Source: Macrophomina tecta (lineage: Eukaryota > Ascomycota > Dothideomycetes > Botryosphaeriales > Botryosphaeriaceae). Taken from it: a stretch of 64,000 nt of DNA. Positions 11,924-24,986 of the stretch are shown here, one piece after another. A model generated the notes under the pieces. The model searched no databases and had not been told where the DNA came from. It saw only the letters and a program-made list of their open reading frames with translations. Positions within the stretch are counted from its first letter, which is position 1, and each line of letters starts with the position of its first letter. The translations under genes and the position numbers were made by a program. The stretch lies in contig JAKSGN010000006.1 of the NCBI GenBank assembly GCA_024180945.1, positions 2,108,001-2,172,000 on the forward strand. The letters run 5' to 3'.

Positions 11924-12426
11924 GTTCGGGCGCAGTGGTGAACTGTTGCGGTGTCAGCGCGCTGGAGGAATCTTTGACGGCGGCGCTTTGGCGGTTGCAG
12001 GAGGTCCGAGCGGATCTCTCCACGGCTGGGGCGTTACCTCATGGGGTATTAAGTGGTAGACAATCGCCTTGAACGTCTGCGCAGCGGAGAATGAGGATGA
12101 TAGGAGTGACTGAAGAATGTGTGATGAGCGATGAGGGGGTATGTGCGTGACTGAGAGCTGAAGTGGAGCGGAGGGGAAAGAAGACCGACGAGACGCGCGA
12201 AAGGAACACGAGACGCGTCGCCCAACGAAAAAGCGCGTAAAGTGGTTTCTTGGCGACGCAGACAATCGACTGGGGTGGCACAGGGCGTCGCATGGCGTCC
12301 TCGTCGCCGACTATCTGCGCATCCACGGCTTGTCAATCACATCGTCAGCCTCCGCAACGACAACAGCCTTCCTCTGCTTCGGCTCAGCACGCGTCATCTT
12401 CGCCGTCGCCGCGCGCTGTCCCAATC
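11924..12426. promoter_or_regulatory. Bidirectional promoter of MCM2 and the UBR7-like gene with MCB/SCB-type boxes
   Basis: The two start codons are 503 bp apart on opposite strands. Near 12,190-12,240 the sequence has a CGCGAAA (12196-12202), a perfect MluI box ACGCGT (12213-12218) and further GCGCG/CGAAA words. In yeasts such MCB and SCB elements bind MBF/SBF and drive G1/S transcription, which fits MCM2. That MBF uses them here is inferred. Confidence 0.6.
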
Positions 12427-14226
12427 ATGGCTGAGGACACACCTCGCAAAGCGTCGCGCTCCGACAGCATCTCTCAAAATTCCGACACTTCGCAGACCGC
12501 GCAAGAGTACGTCACTGCATGCACCCGCTTGCACGCGGCTCCGGATCATTATGCTGATATGTGTCTACGTTGCAGGTTCATCAACAGCCAGCTCCAACTT
12601 GAAGCTGATGCACGTGAGATCCTTCCATATGTGAGTTCTTCCCTCCCTGTCCAATGTGTCGCGCCTAGGCTACAGCCTTCACCACCGCGATGCTGATTAC
12701 CGCAGCAATTTGATACCTGCTCCCGTCCTCTCGGCCCTCTACGGCAGAAAGCCTGGTCCTGTCTTACCTGCAACCCACCGCCCGAAGATCCCTCCGCACC
12801 ATACACACCCGCCGGTGTCTGCTACTCCTGTCACGTCTCTTGCCATGGAGAGCATCAACTTGTTGAGCTCTTCGCTAAACGCAACTTCGTTTGCGACTGC
12901 GGCACGACACGTATCCAGTCGGATTGCCCTTGTACACTGAGAGTTAACGAGGCTACCGGTGTCAAGGGAGATGTACGCGCAGAAAGCCCGGCGCCAAGCA
13001 ACCATTACGATCATAACTATCGCAATCGTTTTTGCGGATGCGGCCAGGAGTACAATGCTCATGAGGAGAAGGGGACTATGTTCCAGTGTCTCGGACTGGG
13101 CACCGTTGAGGATGGGGGATGTGGCGAGGACTGGTGGCATCCTGAATGTCTCGTAGGCTTGCCTCGCGATTGGTACAAGAAAGAGACGAGTAAGATAACG
13201 GAAGAAAATCCCGGTGGAGAAGCCAGAAACGAAGCAATCAAGGAAAAGCCAGAGGCAGTGGAAATGGACGATGCTGTCCAACTGAATGGGCACACTAACA
13301 TGGCCGACGACGGAAACGGAGAGCATGCCACGGAAGGAGCTGCTGAGGACGAGCCTCCCCTTCCAACTGGATTTCCAGAGGAGGATGCTTTCGAGCACTT
13401 GATATGTTACAAGTGTGTAGAAGCGTTTCCGTGGATCAAGCGCTATGCTGGTGCCCCAGGCTTTCTTGGACCAATCTATTTTAAGGAGAGCGCAGATACC
13501 ACGAGTGGTGCGCAAGTGGCTAAGACGGAACCTCCAGTAGCTTCATCCGTAACGGCACCGGTCGAAGAGTTGTCTTCCAAGAAGCGCAAAGCTCTTGACT
13601 CCGAAATTTGCATTGAGGCGCAAGAGCCGGAAGCTTCCAAGCGACAACGGAATTCACAGGAACATGTGACTGCTGCCGCTGATGCGACTGAGAAGCCAAT
13701 CAATCTCAGATCCACCAAAGCCATTTGTCACTACAGCAGCCTTCCCGCAGCCCCAACAGGGCAATTCTCGCTCTTCCTCAAGGAAGACTTCCGAGAACAG
13801 ATCTGCCGTTGCCCGTCTTGCTTTCCACTCCTCACCCAACACCCCTACCTCCTCGAGGAGGAAGATGTTTATGAGCCGCCTGTATCTGAGTCCGATGAGG
13901 CCGATGCACCCGGGACCGGGAGTGTGGGCAGCCGCTCCTTACTTGACCGCGGCGAAGCGGCTCTCTCGAACATGGACCGTGTAAGAGCAATTGAGGGTGT
14001 CATGGTGTACAACCATCTCAAAGACAAGGTTAAAGACTTCTTGAAGCCTTTCGCAGAGAGTGGAACTCCAGTAGGCGCTGAGGATATCAAAGCATATTTT
14101 GAGCGCTTGAGAGGTGACGCGGAGGGTATCATGGCCGCGAGGGGTGAGGTTGAGAAAGGTGGCGAAGGCCGTATGGAGGACGGAGATGGGGACGGAGATG
14201 GCAACGCCCCGAGTAGGAAGGAGTAG
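12427..14226 (+). CDS. UBR7/Mlo2-like UBR-box and PHD-like finger protein
   Basis: Three exons (12427-12506, 12576-12630, 12706-14226) give 551 residues. The opening segment reads FINSQLQLEADAREILPY, then exon 3 begins the UBR box: FDTCS, SCLTC, CYSCHVSCHGEHQL and FVCDCG (about 47-125), a Cys/His zinc fold that in N-recognins binds destabilising N-termini. A second Cys-rich PHD-like finger (CGCGQEYN to EDWWHPECLVG) covers about 155-195. After a charged, low-complexity stretch come ICYKCVEAFPWIKRYAG near 279 and a further CRCPSCF-like pair near 377. This order matches human UBR7 and fission yeast Mlo2, putative ubiquitin ligases. The end is acidic with Gly-Asp repeats. Introns are 69 and 75 nt with GTACGT and GTGAGT donors. 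The gene shares its promoter with MCM2, so it may be expressed with the cell cycle. Confidence 0.92.
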
Positions 14227-16060
14227 AGTGGTAAGCTATCGCCTCCGCACCATTTGAGTACACTTTTTACTAATGTGTATTCAGGCTATTGATGCTCGGG
14301 ATGGAGATCGACGTCTTGCGTGGCACTACTTGAAGTGCTGGGATCTGCTGTATTTCCCCGAAACTCTTCAGGTGCATAATAATGATACGGCTGAAGCGGG
14401 GCACTGGGAAGTTTGGGCTCGGGATTGGAAAGCTAAGTGAAGATACCTCTGGGATGGTTGCTGGCGAAGTTTGGCTGTATAATACCCTTTTCATAAGTAT
14501 TTGCTCCACGAAATCAGATTCGCTTTTCAAGAACAGAGCTTGAGCAGGTGCGACTTCCACTTCGCGACACCTTACTATAGAATCCAGATCTTGGTTCAAG
14601 AGAATAGTCACGCGCTGCATCTAAGAGCTTGCTTCTCCCACAGAGATCATACGCTCAAAATGGTTAGACCAACGGGAGTAACAGATTAAGTCGCCAGCAC
14701 ATGTAAGTATCGATGGACAAAAGGACTCAGCGTTAGTGTATACGACTATTTCTCGTCTCTTGGCGCATGGATGGACCGCGGTAATACATCTTTGCCAGTG
14801 CGATCGAATTGGCGGTCTAACTCTTCACCAAACATATAAACACAATACATATTTACCCGTCAGGTTCAGGAGCGGTTTATCATGAGTTAGAGCAGCCATT
14901 AGGGAGCAAGATTTTCATGGCGATTGGTAATTGCTTTAGCTCTTGCGCACACTTCTGGCAGCAGTCACAGTTGGGGGATTCAATAATTTGCCGAATATTG
15001 ATGTGAATACATGTACGGTCCCTTCATGCGCTTGGTGGGCACTGCATGGGGGCGCGTAGCTGCCGGCATAAAGTCATACCTGTGAGAAGCCGTAATCTCG
15101 TTGAGATCAGAAGTCCAGGAGATCATACTTTCCGGGGCGGTTGAGAATACGGCAATAATAAGCAAATTATACGTTGTGCTGCTATATTGACTGATTGACC
15201 TCGCATCTCTAGTAGAATAAAGTTCTTCCTGACGACAAGACCGCTGATGATTGCCATTGCGTGAATATGATCGATCTTCATGGACACAAGACATATTCAA
15301 AGATTTTCTGGTGGCCGCTGCCACGGGCCACTGACACAGGTACTAAAATCTCCCGCCGATGATCTCCCTGACCGAGTCAGACAAGTCAGACAAGCTGAAG
15401 GACGCGCTACGTTGCTCAGTCTAAAAGTTACCGGAGAATGATGAGCAAAGGCATACGCCGGTCTCGATATTAGTAAGATATGCAGTGCTGGAAAGGTCAA
15501 GAAAAAACAACGAAGAAATGGATGAAGGCTGAAGATGCCGAATGAGAGTGACAACCTTGCCACGCTCGTCTACTCGGAAGAGTCGGCCCCTCACTGTGTG
15601 GTTGGGTAGCCGAGCTGTTCCTCAAGCAGCGACAAAATCGCACCAGTTGAGTTGTTGTTGCGGATAGCCGATCTGAGTAGAAAGCGATTGGGTGACGATG
15701 CATGGGGTGGCCCGGAGGAGTACGAGAGTTCCCTGGAGAGAGGTCAGGAGAATTTTGCCGTGGTCAGGGCAAGGAGGCGCGGAGGGTTCGCAGGAGTGGC
15801 GGCGGGAGAGGATGCCAAGCCCCGAGCGACGATCTGCGCCGTCGCCAGCATCCCTGCTTCGTCCCGTCAGCAGCCCGTCACGCCCGCCTTTCAGCTCACT
15901 TGCGCGCCCAAGCCGGGAGACGGCAGCTGATTTTGTACTGGACCCTGGGTGAACTTCGCTGTCCCGCGTGCTCTTCACTCCACGAACCGCCCACCGCAAA
16001 AGGATCACTGCAACTTCTACCAACACCTCGACAGGTCTCGAAGCTTGCTTGGCCGCCAAC
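14227..16060. other. Intergenic region, AT-richer than its surroundings in the middle
   Basis: From roughly 14.3 to 15.5 kb the GC content falls compared with flanking DNA, and stops are frequent in all frames. No gene, transposon terminus or structural RNA is recognisable. The last 300 bases are the promoter and leader of the small membrane protein. Confidence 0.5.
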
Positions 16061-16586
16061 ATGGGATCGCTTGGCCAGTTGATCCCTCTGCTGATCCTCT
16101 TCGTTACCGTGGGTATTGTGGCATTCATTGGTTATCAGGTACGTCGGAAACATGCGACTTTCTCTCCACCGGCGCCGGCACTAGCAGCATGGCCATCGCT
16201 CCTCGCATTGACCTTTGAGTTTCATGGGGCTGGTTGTCCAGCATCGATCACGCAAGCTGATGAGGGTACGCACCCTAGATCTACCTCTACACCAATGAGT
16301 TGGCCAACAGAGGTGTGAAGAAGATGGAGAAAAAGAACATCACCTTCACCAAGGATGGCATGAAAGTCGGCGTCAAGGAGGTCCGTGACGAGGATTATGC
16401 CGACAAGACGCAGAGGTGCGCAGTTCCTTGACATTAATTCGAGTCATGGTGGAGCAGTACATGCATGCTGACCTGGCTCACCCACATAGTGTCCTCGTGA
16501 AGGCTTGGTCGTTCACGTCCTTCCCGGCCTACAAGAGCCGCCTCGGCTGGAACAAGGAAGCAGAGCCGTCGAAGAAGACGCGATAG
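16061..16586 (+). CDS. Small conserved single-pass membrane protein, function unknown
   Basis: Three short exons (16061-16138, 16279-16415, 16490-16586) give 103 residues. Residues about 7-26 are a hydrophobic helix (LIPLLILFVTVGIVAFIGY), likely an N-terminal membrane anchor. The rest is basic and polar: YTNELANRGVKKMEKKN, then FTKDGMKVGVKEV, then TQSVLVKAW and FPAYKSRLGW. The splice chain uses GTACGT/TAG, GTGCGC/TAG and keeps frame. Each exon carries part of what I recall as a small protein widely conserved in filamentous ascomycetes without a known function. There is no cleavable signal peptide; an ER or mitochondrial outer-membrane location is possible but not shown. It would be missed by any search requiring long single exons. 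Confidence 0.82.
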
Positions 16587-18050
16587 GCAGCTTGGCACGG
16601 GACTCGTGGAGCGTATCTTCAACTCGGGGGGCGTTCAGGCGGGCGAGAGTAATCTGCTCATGGGCGGAGGGGGAAACACGGGCAGGCGAGGGCACGGCAG
16701 CGTGCGCAAACAGCCGCGCGGCATTGGGTTGGGCTGCTCTTGGTTACTGAGTTTGGCAGACGTGATCAAGGCTGTCTCGCCGCAAGCGCTTGAGGAGTGT
16801 CTGCTGCGTCTAGCGCTACAATATTCGGAAATATCAGGAGCATTCGGGTTTCAGTCTCCACTACCGCAGTGATACGCTCGCGACGCTCTTTGAGGGCTGC
16901 CGCTGTTGCAACCCCGCGGGTCCATGTGACTGAGGTGCTGCGCTGGCTCCAGTGTAAAGCTCACGCGAAGGCCTTGCTGGGCGGCGGGGCTATTGGGCAG
17001 CGCAAGGCAGCGGGCTATAACACCGCGACGCGTTCTGCCTCCGCCCAGCACGCTGCAACCCTGATGCCAGCAGCGGGACGATCGTCATTCGCAGCAATAT
17101 CCACAGGAGCCTGCTCCGCCGGGGGGGTTACACAGCACGGCGCGGCGGGGATGCTGCCGCGGACATGCAGCAGCAGGCGAAGCGAGGTGAGCGTGGAAGT
17201 GGGTGTGGGCGCGCTGGATCTATCTCGGACGGTCGGCCGGCACGCAGGAGGAATACGGGGCTGCCGCCGCGGCCTCGGGCAGGGCAGGGTGCGAAAAAAA
17301 AAGGGCGCGGGCGGGCGGCGGGCGGCCGCCCGCAGCAGCACCACCATCAACGGCCAGCCCGGCGTTCGAGGAGGCGACGCGTGCATGCTGGCAGGCTGGC
17401 TGAGGGCGGGCGAGCGAGCTCTGAACATCTGCGGCGGCGCCACGCGCAGGCTAAGGGTAGAGGTGGGGGCTCGGACGGGTCAATCGCGAGGGCTGTGCGC
17501 CGCAGCAAGCAGGAAGCTCGAATGCGGCCAGCGGGCAGCAGCCAGCGGGCAGAGGAATGCCAGGCCGCCGATTCGGGCTCTGCGAGCAGCTGGCAGCCAG
17601 CCGGCGACCAGCAGGCCAGGGCCAGCCAGGCCAAGGCCGGGCGTTGCACTCGATGAGTTGCGCGCGGCCGCATGCGAGACAGAAAGCTGCCCTTTGTGAG
17701 GGAGATGCTGATCGTCTGTGACTCGGGTGGTGCCGTGCCCCCAGCAGCAGTAGTCTGCTTCTCCGCCCATCTCAACACCGACCACAACCTGCATCGCCTG
17801 CCCGCCCAGCGCTCATCCACGCCCTCTCCCATCCCGGACCCGCCCCCAGCCCGCCAGCCCACGCGCCCGCCGTCTGTCCGCCAGTCGATGCTCGCTTCGC
17901 ACCGCCCGCGAGAGCTTCAATGAAGCTCAGGTAAGGCCAGTCGCGATCCGGTGGCCCTGTCGCGGTCCGCCTCGACGTCCTACCTGCTTTCAGACACCGT
18001 CTCGCCTGCTGAGCCCCCCGCTGTGAGACCTCGCCGCCCAGAGCACGACA
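16587..18050. other. GC-rich region upstream of adenylate cyclase
   Basis: Long open frames up to 300 codons exist in several frames at once, in sequence made largely of Gly/Ala/Arg codons, which is what GC-rich noncoding DNA gives. No domain is recognisable. Fungal adenylate cyclase genes often have long leaders, so part of this is probably 5' UTR and promoter. Confidence 0.5.
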
Positions 18051-21000
18051 ATGACGAGGAAGGAGAATGCTGGCCGCCATGGATCGACGGAAAGCTCTGG
18101 CGCTGAGAGCTGGCGATCGCAGGACACCGTCCGCGCGAACAGCCTGAGCGGCCGCCGCCGCGGCGCCGCCGTGAAGGTCAAGACGGATAAGCAGCAGAAG
18201 TACGTGCGCCCCGGTGCCTTGCCCTCGCCCGCGAGAGGCCGTGTGCGAGGAGGGACGCGTAAGAAAATGTGAGGGAGGTCAAGCTGGTGGCATCGCCCGA
18301 CGTCCCAGCGGTCTCTGCGCGCCGCGCCGTCTGCGTCCTCTGTCTCGCGCCCTTCCCGGCGCTCGCGACATGGCACAAGGCGTGTCGCTGCCTGCCGGCT
18401 CCGAGTCTTTCTGCCCCCCTTCTCGTCGCCGGTCCCGCGTCCCGGGGCCTGCGCTCCGGAGAGTCCGGGGAGACAAGCACAAAGATGTCGTCAGGCGGCG
18501 CATTAGACCGCGGCCCTCCACGTGCCCCAGCCCTTTCTTATCTCCCTTTCCGTGACTTTTCGTTCGCTGCCATAGCTCAGAGCTGATTGAGTGCTCGCAG
18601 GAAGGAGGACGACGACAAAGATAACGAAATTTCGCCGGGCACTGCAACCTCCCCCGAATTCAAGACTCCGGACTTCTCCAGCCACAAGGGACCCGGCCTC
18701 GCACCATGGGAGCGTCGCCGGGCTGCTGATTTCAGCAACTACCGCAAAGACCTCGCCGTTCTCGAGCAGGCCGGCAACGGTGTACCGTCCATATCTCGCG
18801 TTCCCCCTTCAGCGTCGGCATCGACCCCGCCTTGGGCCAAATCCAACGGGTCTGGAGAAATGCCCAACTCCATCTTCTCGGGTAGCTTTTACAACGACTC
18901 CAATGAAGATGTTTCCCAATTGTCGCCCGGCTTTCGGCCTGGAACTGGCCAGACCGAAGAGGGGGGCTATCAAGGGGAAGACAGGCGCCCATCAGTGGCG
19001 AGCGCAACGACGGTTAGCAGCTCTGGCTCGAAATCGAGTATTAGTCGAGGGTTTCACAAGAAGCTTCAAGGATTTTTCGGAGAGGAGTTCAATGGTGTCG
19101 ATTCGAGGCAGAACTCACAAACGAGTCTGCCCGAGCGTCAGCAGAGGAACCGAAATAACTCCCTGCACAATACGCACCGTAGCAGCATTGGCAGTAGACC
19201 AGGCTCTCCTGCAAGCTCGCGGCCTCGGACGCCATTGCCTTCGAGTGAAGTCACGCCGTGGGAGTACCAGGAAAAGGTGAGTCGGATGCTTTTGAGAGCC
19301 ACAAGTCACGCACGGCCGGTTGGAGGGTTTCCCGGATACATGAATGAGATGGGGCTGGTGGAGTTCCCGTGCTCAACATGATCGCAAATGTTGTGGGGCT
19401 TGACCTGGTCTTTCCATTCGGCAGCCACTAAGCTTGGCTGTGCTTATCTTCCCAGATTTCCGCACTGTTGTTGCTCGTTTAGGCGGCCTTACTGACTAGA
19501 CGCAGGATACGCCTTCCAACAACTCGACAGCCGCAGACCAGCAATCAATAAGATCAGCCAAAGGGTCGCATTCTCACAAACTACCGTTTCATGGACATCG
19601 GCATCATCGAAGCAACGACGAATCAAAGGCACCTGATCTCGGGCATGGAATGCCGTTGCGTCCTGTCGCCAGCAGAGATGAGTCTTCGAGCATTTACCGC
19701 GGCCGCACTGATTTCAGCATTCGCTCCGGTTTGGCGTCCGCAATGAACTCGAATATTGCTTTGGTCCCGCGATCAGCGAGCCCCACTGGCAGCACAAAGT
19801 CCAGCAAGGAGCCCACCGGGTCGAAATCTCCAGGGAGTGCGATGGCGGGCAAAAGATCTCTTTTTGACAAGCTGCGTCGCAAGGACAAGGCCGATCGTGC
19901 CGCAGAAGGTTTGAGAGATCTTCCGTTATCGACTCTTTCGCTTCAGCAGTCGATCAAGTCTAACAAAAGCTACAAAACAGACCCGCGCGAGCTCAAAAGC
20001 AAACTTGTAGTTCAAGCATCGGCTGGATCTTGGGGACAACCCTACATCTCTTATGACAAAGGGAAGAACCAATCCAGCAGATTACCCTTCAAATCGAAAA
20101 AAAGTAACCAAACGGCGGAGATACCCCACGGCAAGGACCCAAACACTGCCGAAGCAGATGCCACCGGCCACGAAGCCTTGTGGAACCTGGACACCGACCT
20201 TACCCACATGGAGGGCATCATCAACCCGCAGCAGCCACCGATGACTCCTCCAATGGGCGACATATATGCTGGCTGGCCAGATGATACCGTCGCCCCAGGC
20301 AAAGAAAAGGAGACCGAAGAAAAGGGTGCTTGGGATGCACCGGATTCTTGGGCTGTGAAACGAGCCAATGACGAGAATATCACTCGTTTACAGGAGCTCG
20401 ATGAGCAAGGCAATCCGCAGAAAGAAGAAATCGATCCTGGACCTCCCTTTTGCGTTCGCATATTCCGAGTCGATTCGACCTTTGCTGTCCTTTCCGTTCC
20501 ACTCAACACCACTGTCTCTGAGATTATACAGATCCTTGGGAAGAAATCTTTCTTGCAGGATGAACTCGGAAATTATCAGATCATAATGCGCAAGCACGAT
20601 ACCTCCCGGCAATTGGAACCAAACGAGAGGCCGTTGGTTATACAAAAACGTCTTCTGGAACAGGCTGGATACAGCGATTCTGACAGACTCGAGGACGTGG
20701 GACGTGAAGACAACAGCTATCTCTGCAGATTTACGTTCCTGCCCGCCAAAATGAGCGGTTACTCCAGCTTGGAGAAGGATCCTGGGTTCAGTAAGATGCA
20801 GAAGTTCAGTCACATTGACCTACAAGGACGGAATCTTATCACCATTCCAATTACGCTCTACCAGAAGGCCACGGAAATCATCTCGCTCAATCTCTCCCGC
20901 AACCATTCCTTGGACATTCCAAAGGACTTCATTCAAGCGTGTACAAACCTGCGGGAGATCAAATACACCAGTAACGAAGCCTGGAGATTACCGCCGAGTT

Positions 21001-24000
21001 TGAGCCTGGCAAGTCGATTGACGATGCTTGACATCTCAAACAATCGGCTGGAACAGTTGGAGCACGCTGAGCTCTGGAAGTTGCACGGCCTCTTGAGCCT
21101 GCGTCTGTCGAACAACAAGTTGACTCATCTCCCCAAGTATTTTGGTTCTTACCGCGCTCTGAGAAGCCTTAATTTGTCTTCGAACTTGTTGAAAGAATTT
21201 CCGGACTTCCTCTGCGATATCCAAACCCTGGTTGATCTGGATGTCAGCTTCAACTCAATCACAAGCCTGCCAAAGATTGGACAGTTGATCTGTTTGGAAA
21301 GGCTGTGGGCCACAAACAATAAATTGGCCGGCTGTTTCCCAGATGATTTGAAGAATCTCACCAACCTTAAAGAGATTGACGTACGCTTCAACTCAATTGA
21401 CAGCATCGACGTCATGTCCCAGCTTCCCCGTTTGGAGTATCTCATGGTCGGACACAATTCTATATCGGCATTCGAGGGCACTTTTGCCAAGATCCGTGTT
21501 TTGCACCTGAATCACAATCCAGTCACCCGTTTTGGCCTGAGCAGTCCAGTGCCGACTTTGTCAGTGCTCAATCTTGCCTCAGCGAAGCTTACGCAATTGC
21601 CGGATGATCTTTTCGTGAAGGTCCCGAACTTGAGCAAGCTCATCCTGGATAAGAACCACTTTGTTACACTCTCGCCACAGATGGGCAGACTCCAGAAGCT
21701 AGAACATCTCAGTCTTGCAAGAAACAACATCAACGAATTGCCAGCAGATATCGGAAGGCTGACAGAATTGCGGTATTTGGACTTGCGAGAGAACAATCTA
21801 AACCAACTTCCAGAAGCAATTTGGTACGCCCGAAAACTGGAGACCCTTAACATTTCCTCCAACGTTCTCGAGACTTTCCCGAAGCCTGGTCCGCCAAATC
21901 CGACTTTTCATTCTGCCGACTCACAGATAGATGGCACTCCTAGCACGGCCCAGACCACTCCAGGGCTTTCAAGTAGCCCAAGTTTTGAAGATCTCGGAAA
22001 GCTGGAGGATTTCGAGGCGCGACGGCCCAGTCAAAACTCTGGTTCCGGTTTGCTCACTGTAACCGGATCGCCGGGTGCACAGAGAAGCGGGTCTGTGGCC
22101 TCTGGCTACTCGGCGAACGGAAGAAAAGCGTCTACGACTTCGAAAACAACAGATGGGACTGTTACTCCAGTCACTCGAAAGGACTCGAGCCTGTCAAATC
22201 GCATTGTTTCCACCTTTGCTGGGTCTCTTCGGCATTTGTTTCTTGCAGACAACCGCCTGAACGACGACGTCTTCGACGAATTGATCCTCCTCCCTGAGTT
22301 GCGGATTTTGAACATTTCATACAATGTGATATACGACCTGCCCCCGCGGACCCTGCGCAGGTGGCAGCACATGACCGAATTCTATCTGTCGGGCAACGAT
22401 CTCACCTCCCTTCCCGCTGAAGACCTTGAAGAGGTGACATCTTTGAGGATACTACATATCAACGGCAACAAATTCCAGGTGCTCCCAGCAGAACTTGGTA
22501 AAGTCGCTAAGCTTGCTATCCTCGACGTGGGTAGCAATGCGCTCAAGTACAACGTCTCCAACTGGCCGTATGACTGGAACTGGAACTGGAATCACAACCT
22601 CAGATATCTCAATCTTTCCGGCAATAAGCGCCTGGAGATCAAGCCCAACGGAGGCTTTGCTGGTGCCGGTTATGGACGGGAGGGCAAAGATCTCACAGAT
22701 TTCACCTCTCTGACAAATTTGCGGGTCCTGGGATTGATGGATGTGACTTTGATGGTCCCTTCAGTGCCTGATCAGAGTGAGGACCGCAGAGTTCGAACTG
22801 CGGGCTCCATGGTTGGCACGATGTCTTATGGCCTAGCTGATACCCTGGGAAGGAATGAACATCTCTCGACCATGGATTTGGTCATTCCTAAGTTCAGGAG
22901 CCACGATGATGAGACGCTTTTTGGCATGTTCGATGGTCAAGCTCTCGCGGCGGGCGGTTCGAAGATTGCCAAGTACCTCTATGACCATTTCAAGAACAGA
23001 TTCTCTGATGAACTGGAGCGACTACGAGACGGAGAGACACCGGCAGATGCTCTCAGAAGGAGCTATCTGGGTCTCAATAAAGACTTAGCAGGTGCCGCTA
23101 CGCATTCACAGGAGAAGGCGGGAGTCGTGCACCGCAGCAGCATGCCAGACTTGAGCGAAGATGATCTCCATTCAGGGAGTGTTGCAACAGTCGTGTACCT
23201 GAAAGAGATGGAACTGTACGTGTCAAACGTTGGAGACGCGCAGGCATTACTCATTCACTCAGAAGGAAGTCACCGGATCATCACAAGGAAACACGATCCC
23301 GCAGAGGTTGAGGAGCGCGCACGCATCAGGGATGCGGGAGGCTTCGTTTCTCGACAGGGAAAGTTGAATGATGTTCTTGAGGTATCCCGTGCCTTTGGAT
23401 ACATCCAAATGTCCCCGTCGGTCATCGCTGCCCCGCACGTATCTCAGATCACTCTGCGTGAGTCCGACGAAATGATCCTTATCGCCTCTCGAGAGTTATG
23501 GGACTACTTGACTCCTGACTTCGCTGTCGACGTGGCTCGCTCGGAAAGAAGCGATCTCATGAGAGCTGCTCAAAAGCTAAGAGACCTTGCCATTGCTTTC
23601 GGGGCTACAGGAAAAATTATGGTGATGCTCATCGGAGTCAGTGACTTGCGTAAGCGTGAGCGTGCCAGATTCAGAACGCACAGCATGTCCATGGGACCCA
23701 CTGGATGTCCTGATGACCTCTATCCTGCTTTGCGCACTAGACCCAAGCGCCGCGACGTAGTGGGAGACCAGAAGCTCGCTCGTCTCGACTCGGAAGTGGA
23801 CGCGCCGACTGGAGAAGTCAGCTTAGTGTTCACTGACATCAAGAACTCGACGCTCATGTGGGAGACTTACCCAACAGCAATGCGCTCGGCAATCAAAATG
23901 CACAACGACGTTATGCGTCGGCACCTGCGAATCATTGGTGGTTACGAGGTCAAGACTGAAGGTGATGCGTTTATGGTCGCCTTCCCCACAGTGACATCCG

Positions 24001-24986
24001 CGCTGCTTTGGTGCTTCACCATCCAAAGCCAACTTCTGGACGTCCAATGGCCTCAGGAGATCCTGAACAGCGTCAATGGCCAAGAGGTGACAGATGCCGA
24101 TGGCAATATCATTTTCCGTGGTCTTTCCGTACGGATGGGCATCCACTGGGGTACACCTGTGTGCGAGGTTGACCCCGTCACCAAGCGCATGGATTATTTT
24201 GGCCCCATGGTCAACCGAGCTTCCCGTATCTCATCGGTTGCCGATGGTGGCCAAATCACGGTGTCATCTGATTTCATCGCAGAAATACAGCGTCTGCTCG
24301 AGACTCATATCGAGTCGGATCGATCCGGCAGCACTGATGACTCTATTGGCGACGATGCCCAAGCACAGGCTATCCGACGTGAGCTAAGGTCTCTGAGTAG
24401 CCAAGGTTTCGAGGTCAAGGATCTTGGCGAGCGTAGGCTGAAGGGTCTGGAGAACCCGGAGTACATCTACTTGATGTACCCGCACTCGTTAGCATCACGT
24501 CTCATCGTCCAGCAGCAGCGCGCAGAGGCTGAGGCGGCGGCCAGCTCTGCCATGGCTGGAACCAAGACTGCAGACTCCCAGCTCACGATCAACACTGAGG
24601 ATGTCTGGGCACTGTGGAATGTATCGCTCCGCCTCGAGATGCTCTGCTCTGCGCTTGAGAGCACCGGTAGCACCGAGCTTAAAGCACCAGAAACTGCTCT
24701 TCTCGAACGTATGAAGACAAGAGGCGGCGAGATCACGGATAGATTCTTGATCAACTTTGTCGAACACCAGATTTCGCGAATAGAAGTAAGTATTTAACTT
24801 TGGTGTTAATGCTCCATACCTAACGTTGTTTTGTAGTCTTGCATCACCACGCTCCAACTCCGCCACACAGTTCGGCCTTTTGGTGCCGGCATGCTTCAGC
24901 AAGCCTGTCCCATGGACGAAATTTTCGCTGAACTCACCAGCAAACTTGAGGAGTTGCGCATGCTCAAGGCTGCTTCAGCAACATAA
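18051..24986 (+). CDS. Adenylate cyclase (Ras-associating, LRR, PP2C-like, class III cyclase)
   Basis: Four exons (18051-18199, 18601-19276, 19506-24785, 24837-24986) give 2084 residues. It makes cAMP from ATP at the inner face of the plasma membrane and feeds PKA. Order of domains: Ser-rich N-terminus with the conserved PWERRRAADFSNYRKDLAVL; Ras-association domain about 587-687; about twenty leucine-rich repeats about 710-1290; PP2C-like domain about 1390-1660; catalytic domain about 1710-1930. The two metal-binding aspartates are visible in FTDIKNST (Asp1719) and KTEGDAF (Asp1762), with NRASRIS further on. The last exon carries a short amphipathic helix matching the cyclase-associated-protein binding site. 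The PP2C-like part has FDG but lacks the usual GHGG and later metal ligands, so it is probably not an active phosphatase. Intron 1 is 401 nt, unusually long here. The start is supported by TRKENAGRHGSTES, which resembles other fungal cyclases. Confidence 0.96.

Noticed and set aside
16797..17699. 300-codon open frame upstream of adenylate cyclase
   Set aside because: Composition is Gly/Ala/Arg/Ser throughout, other frames are also open, and no domain is visible.
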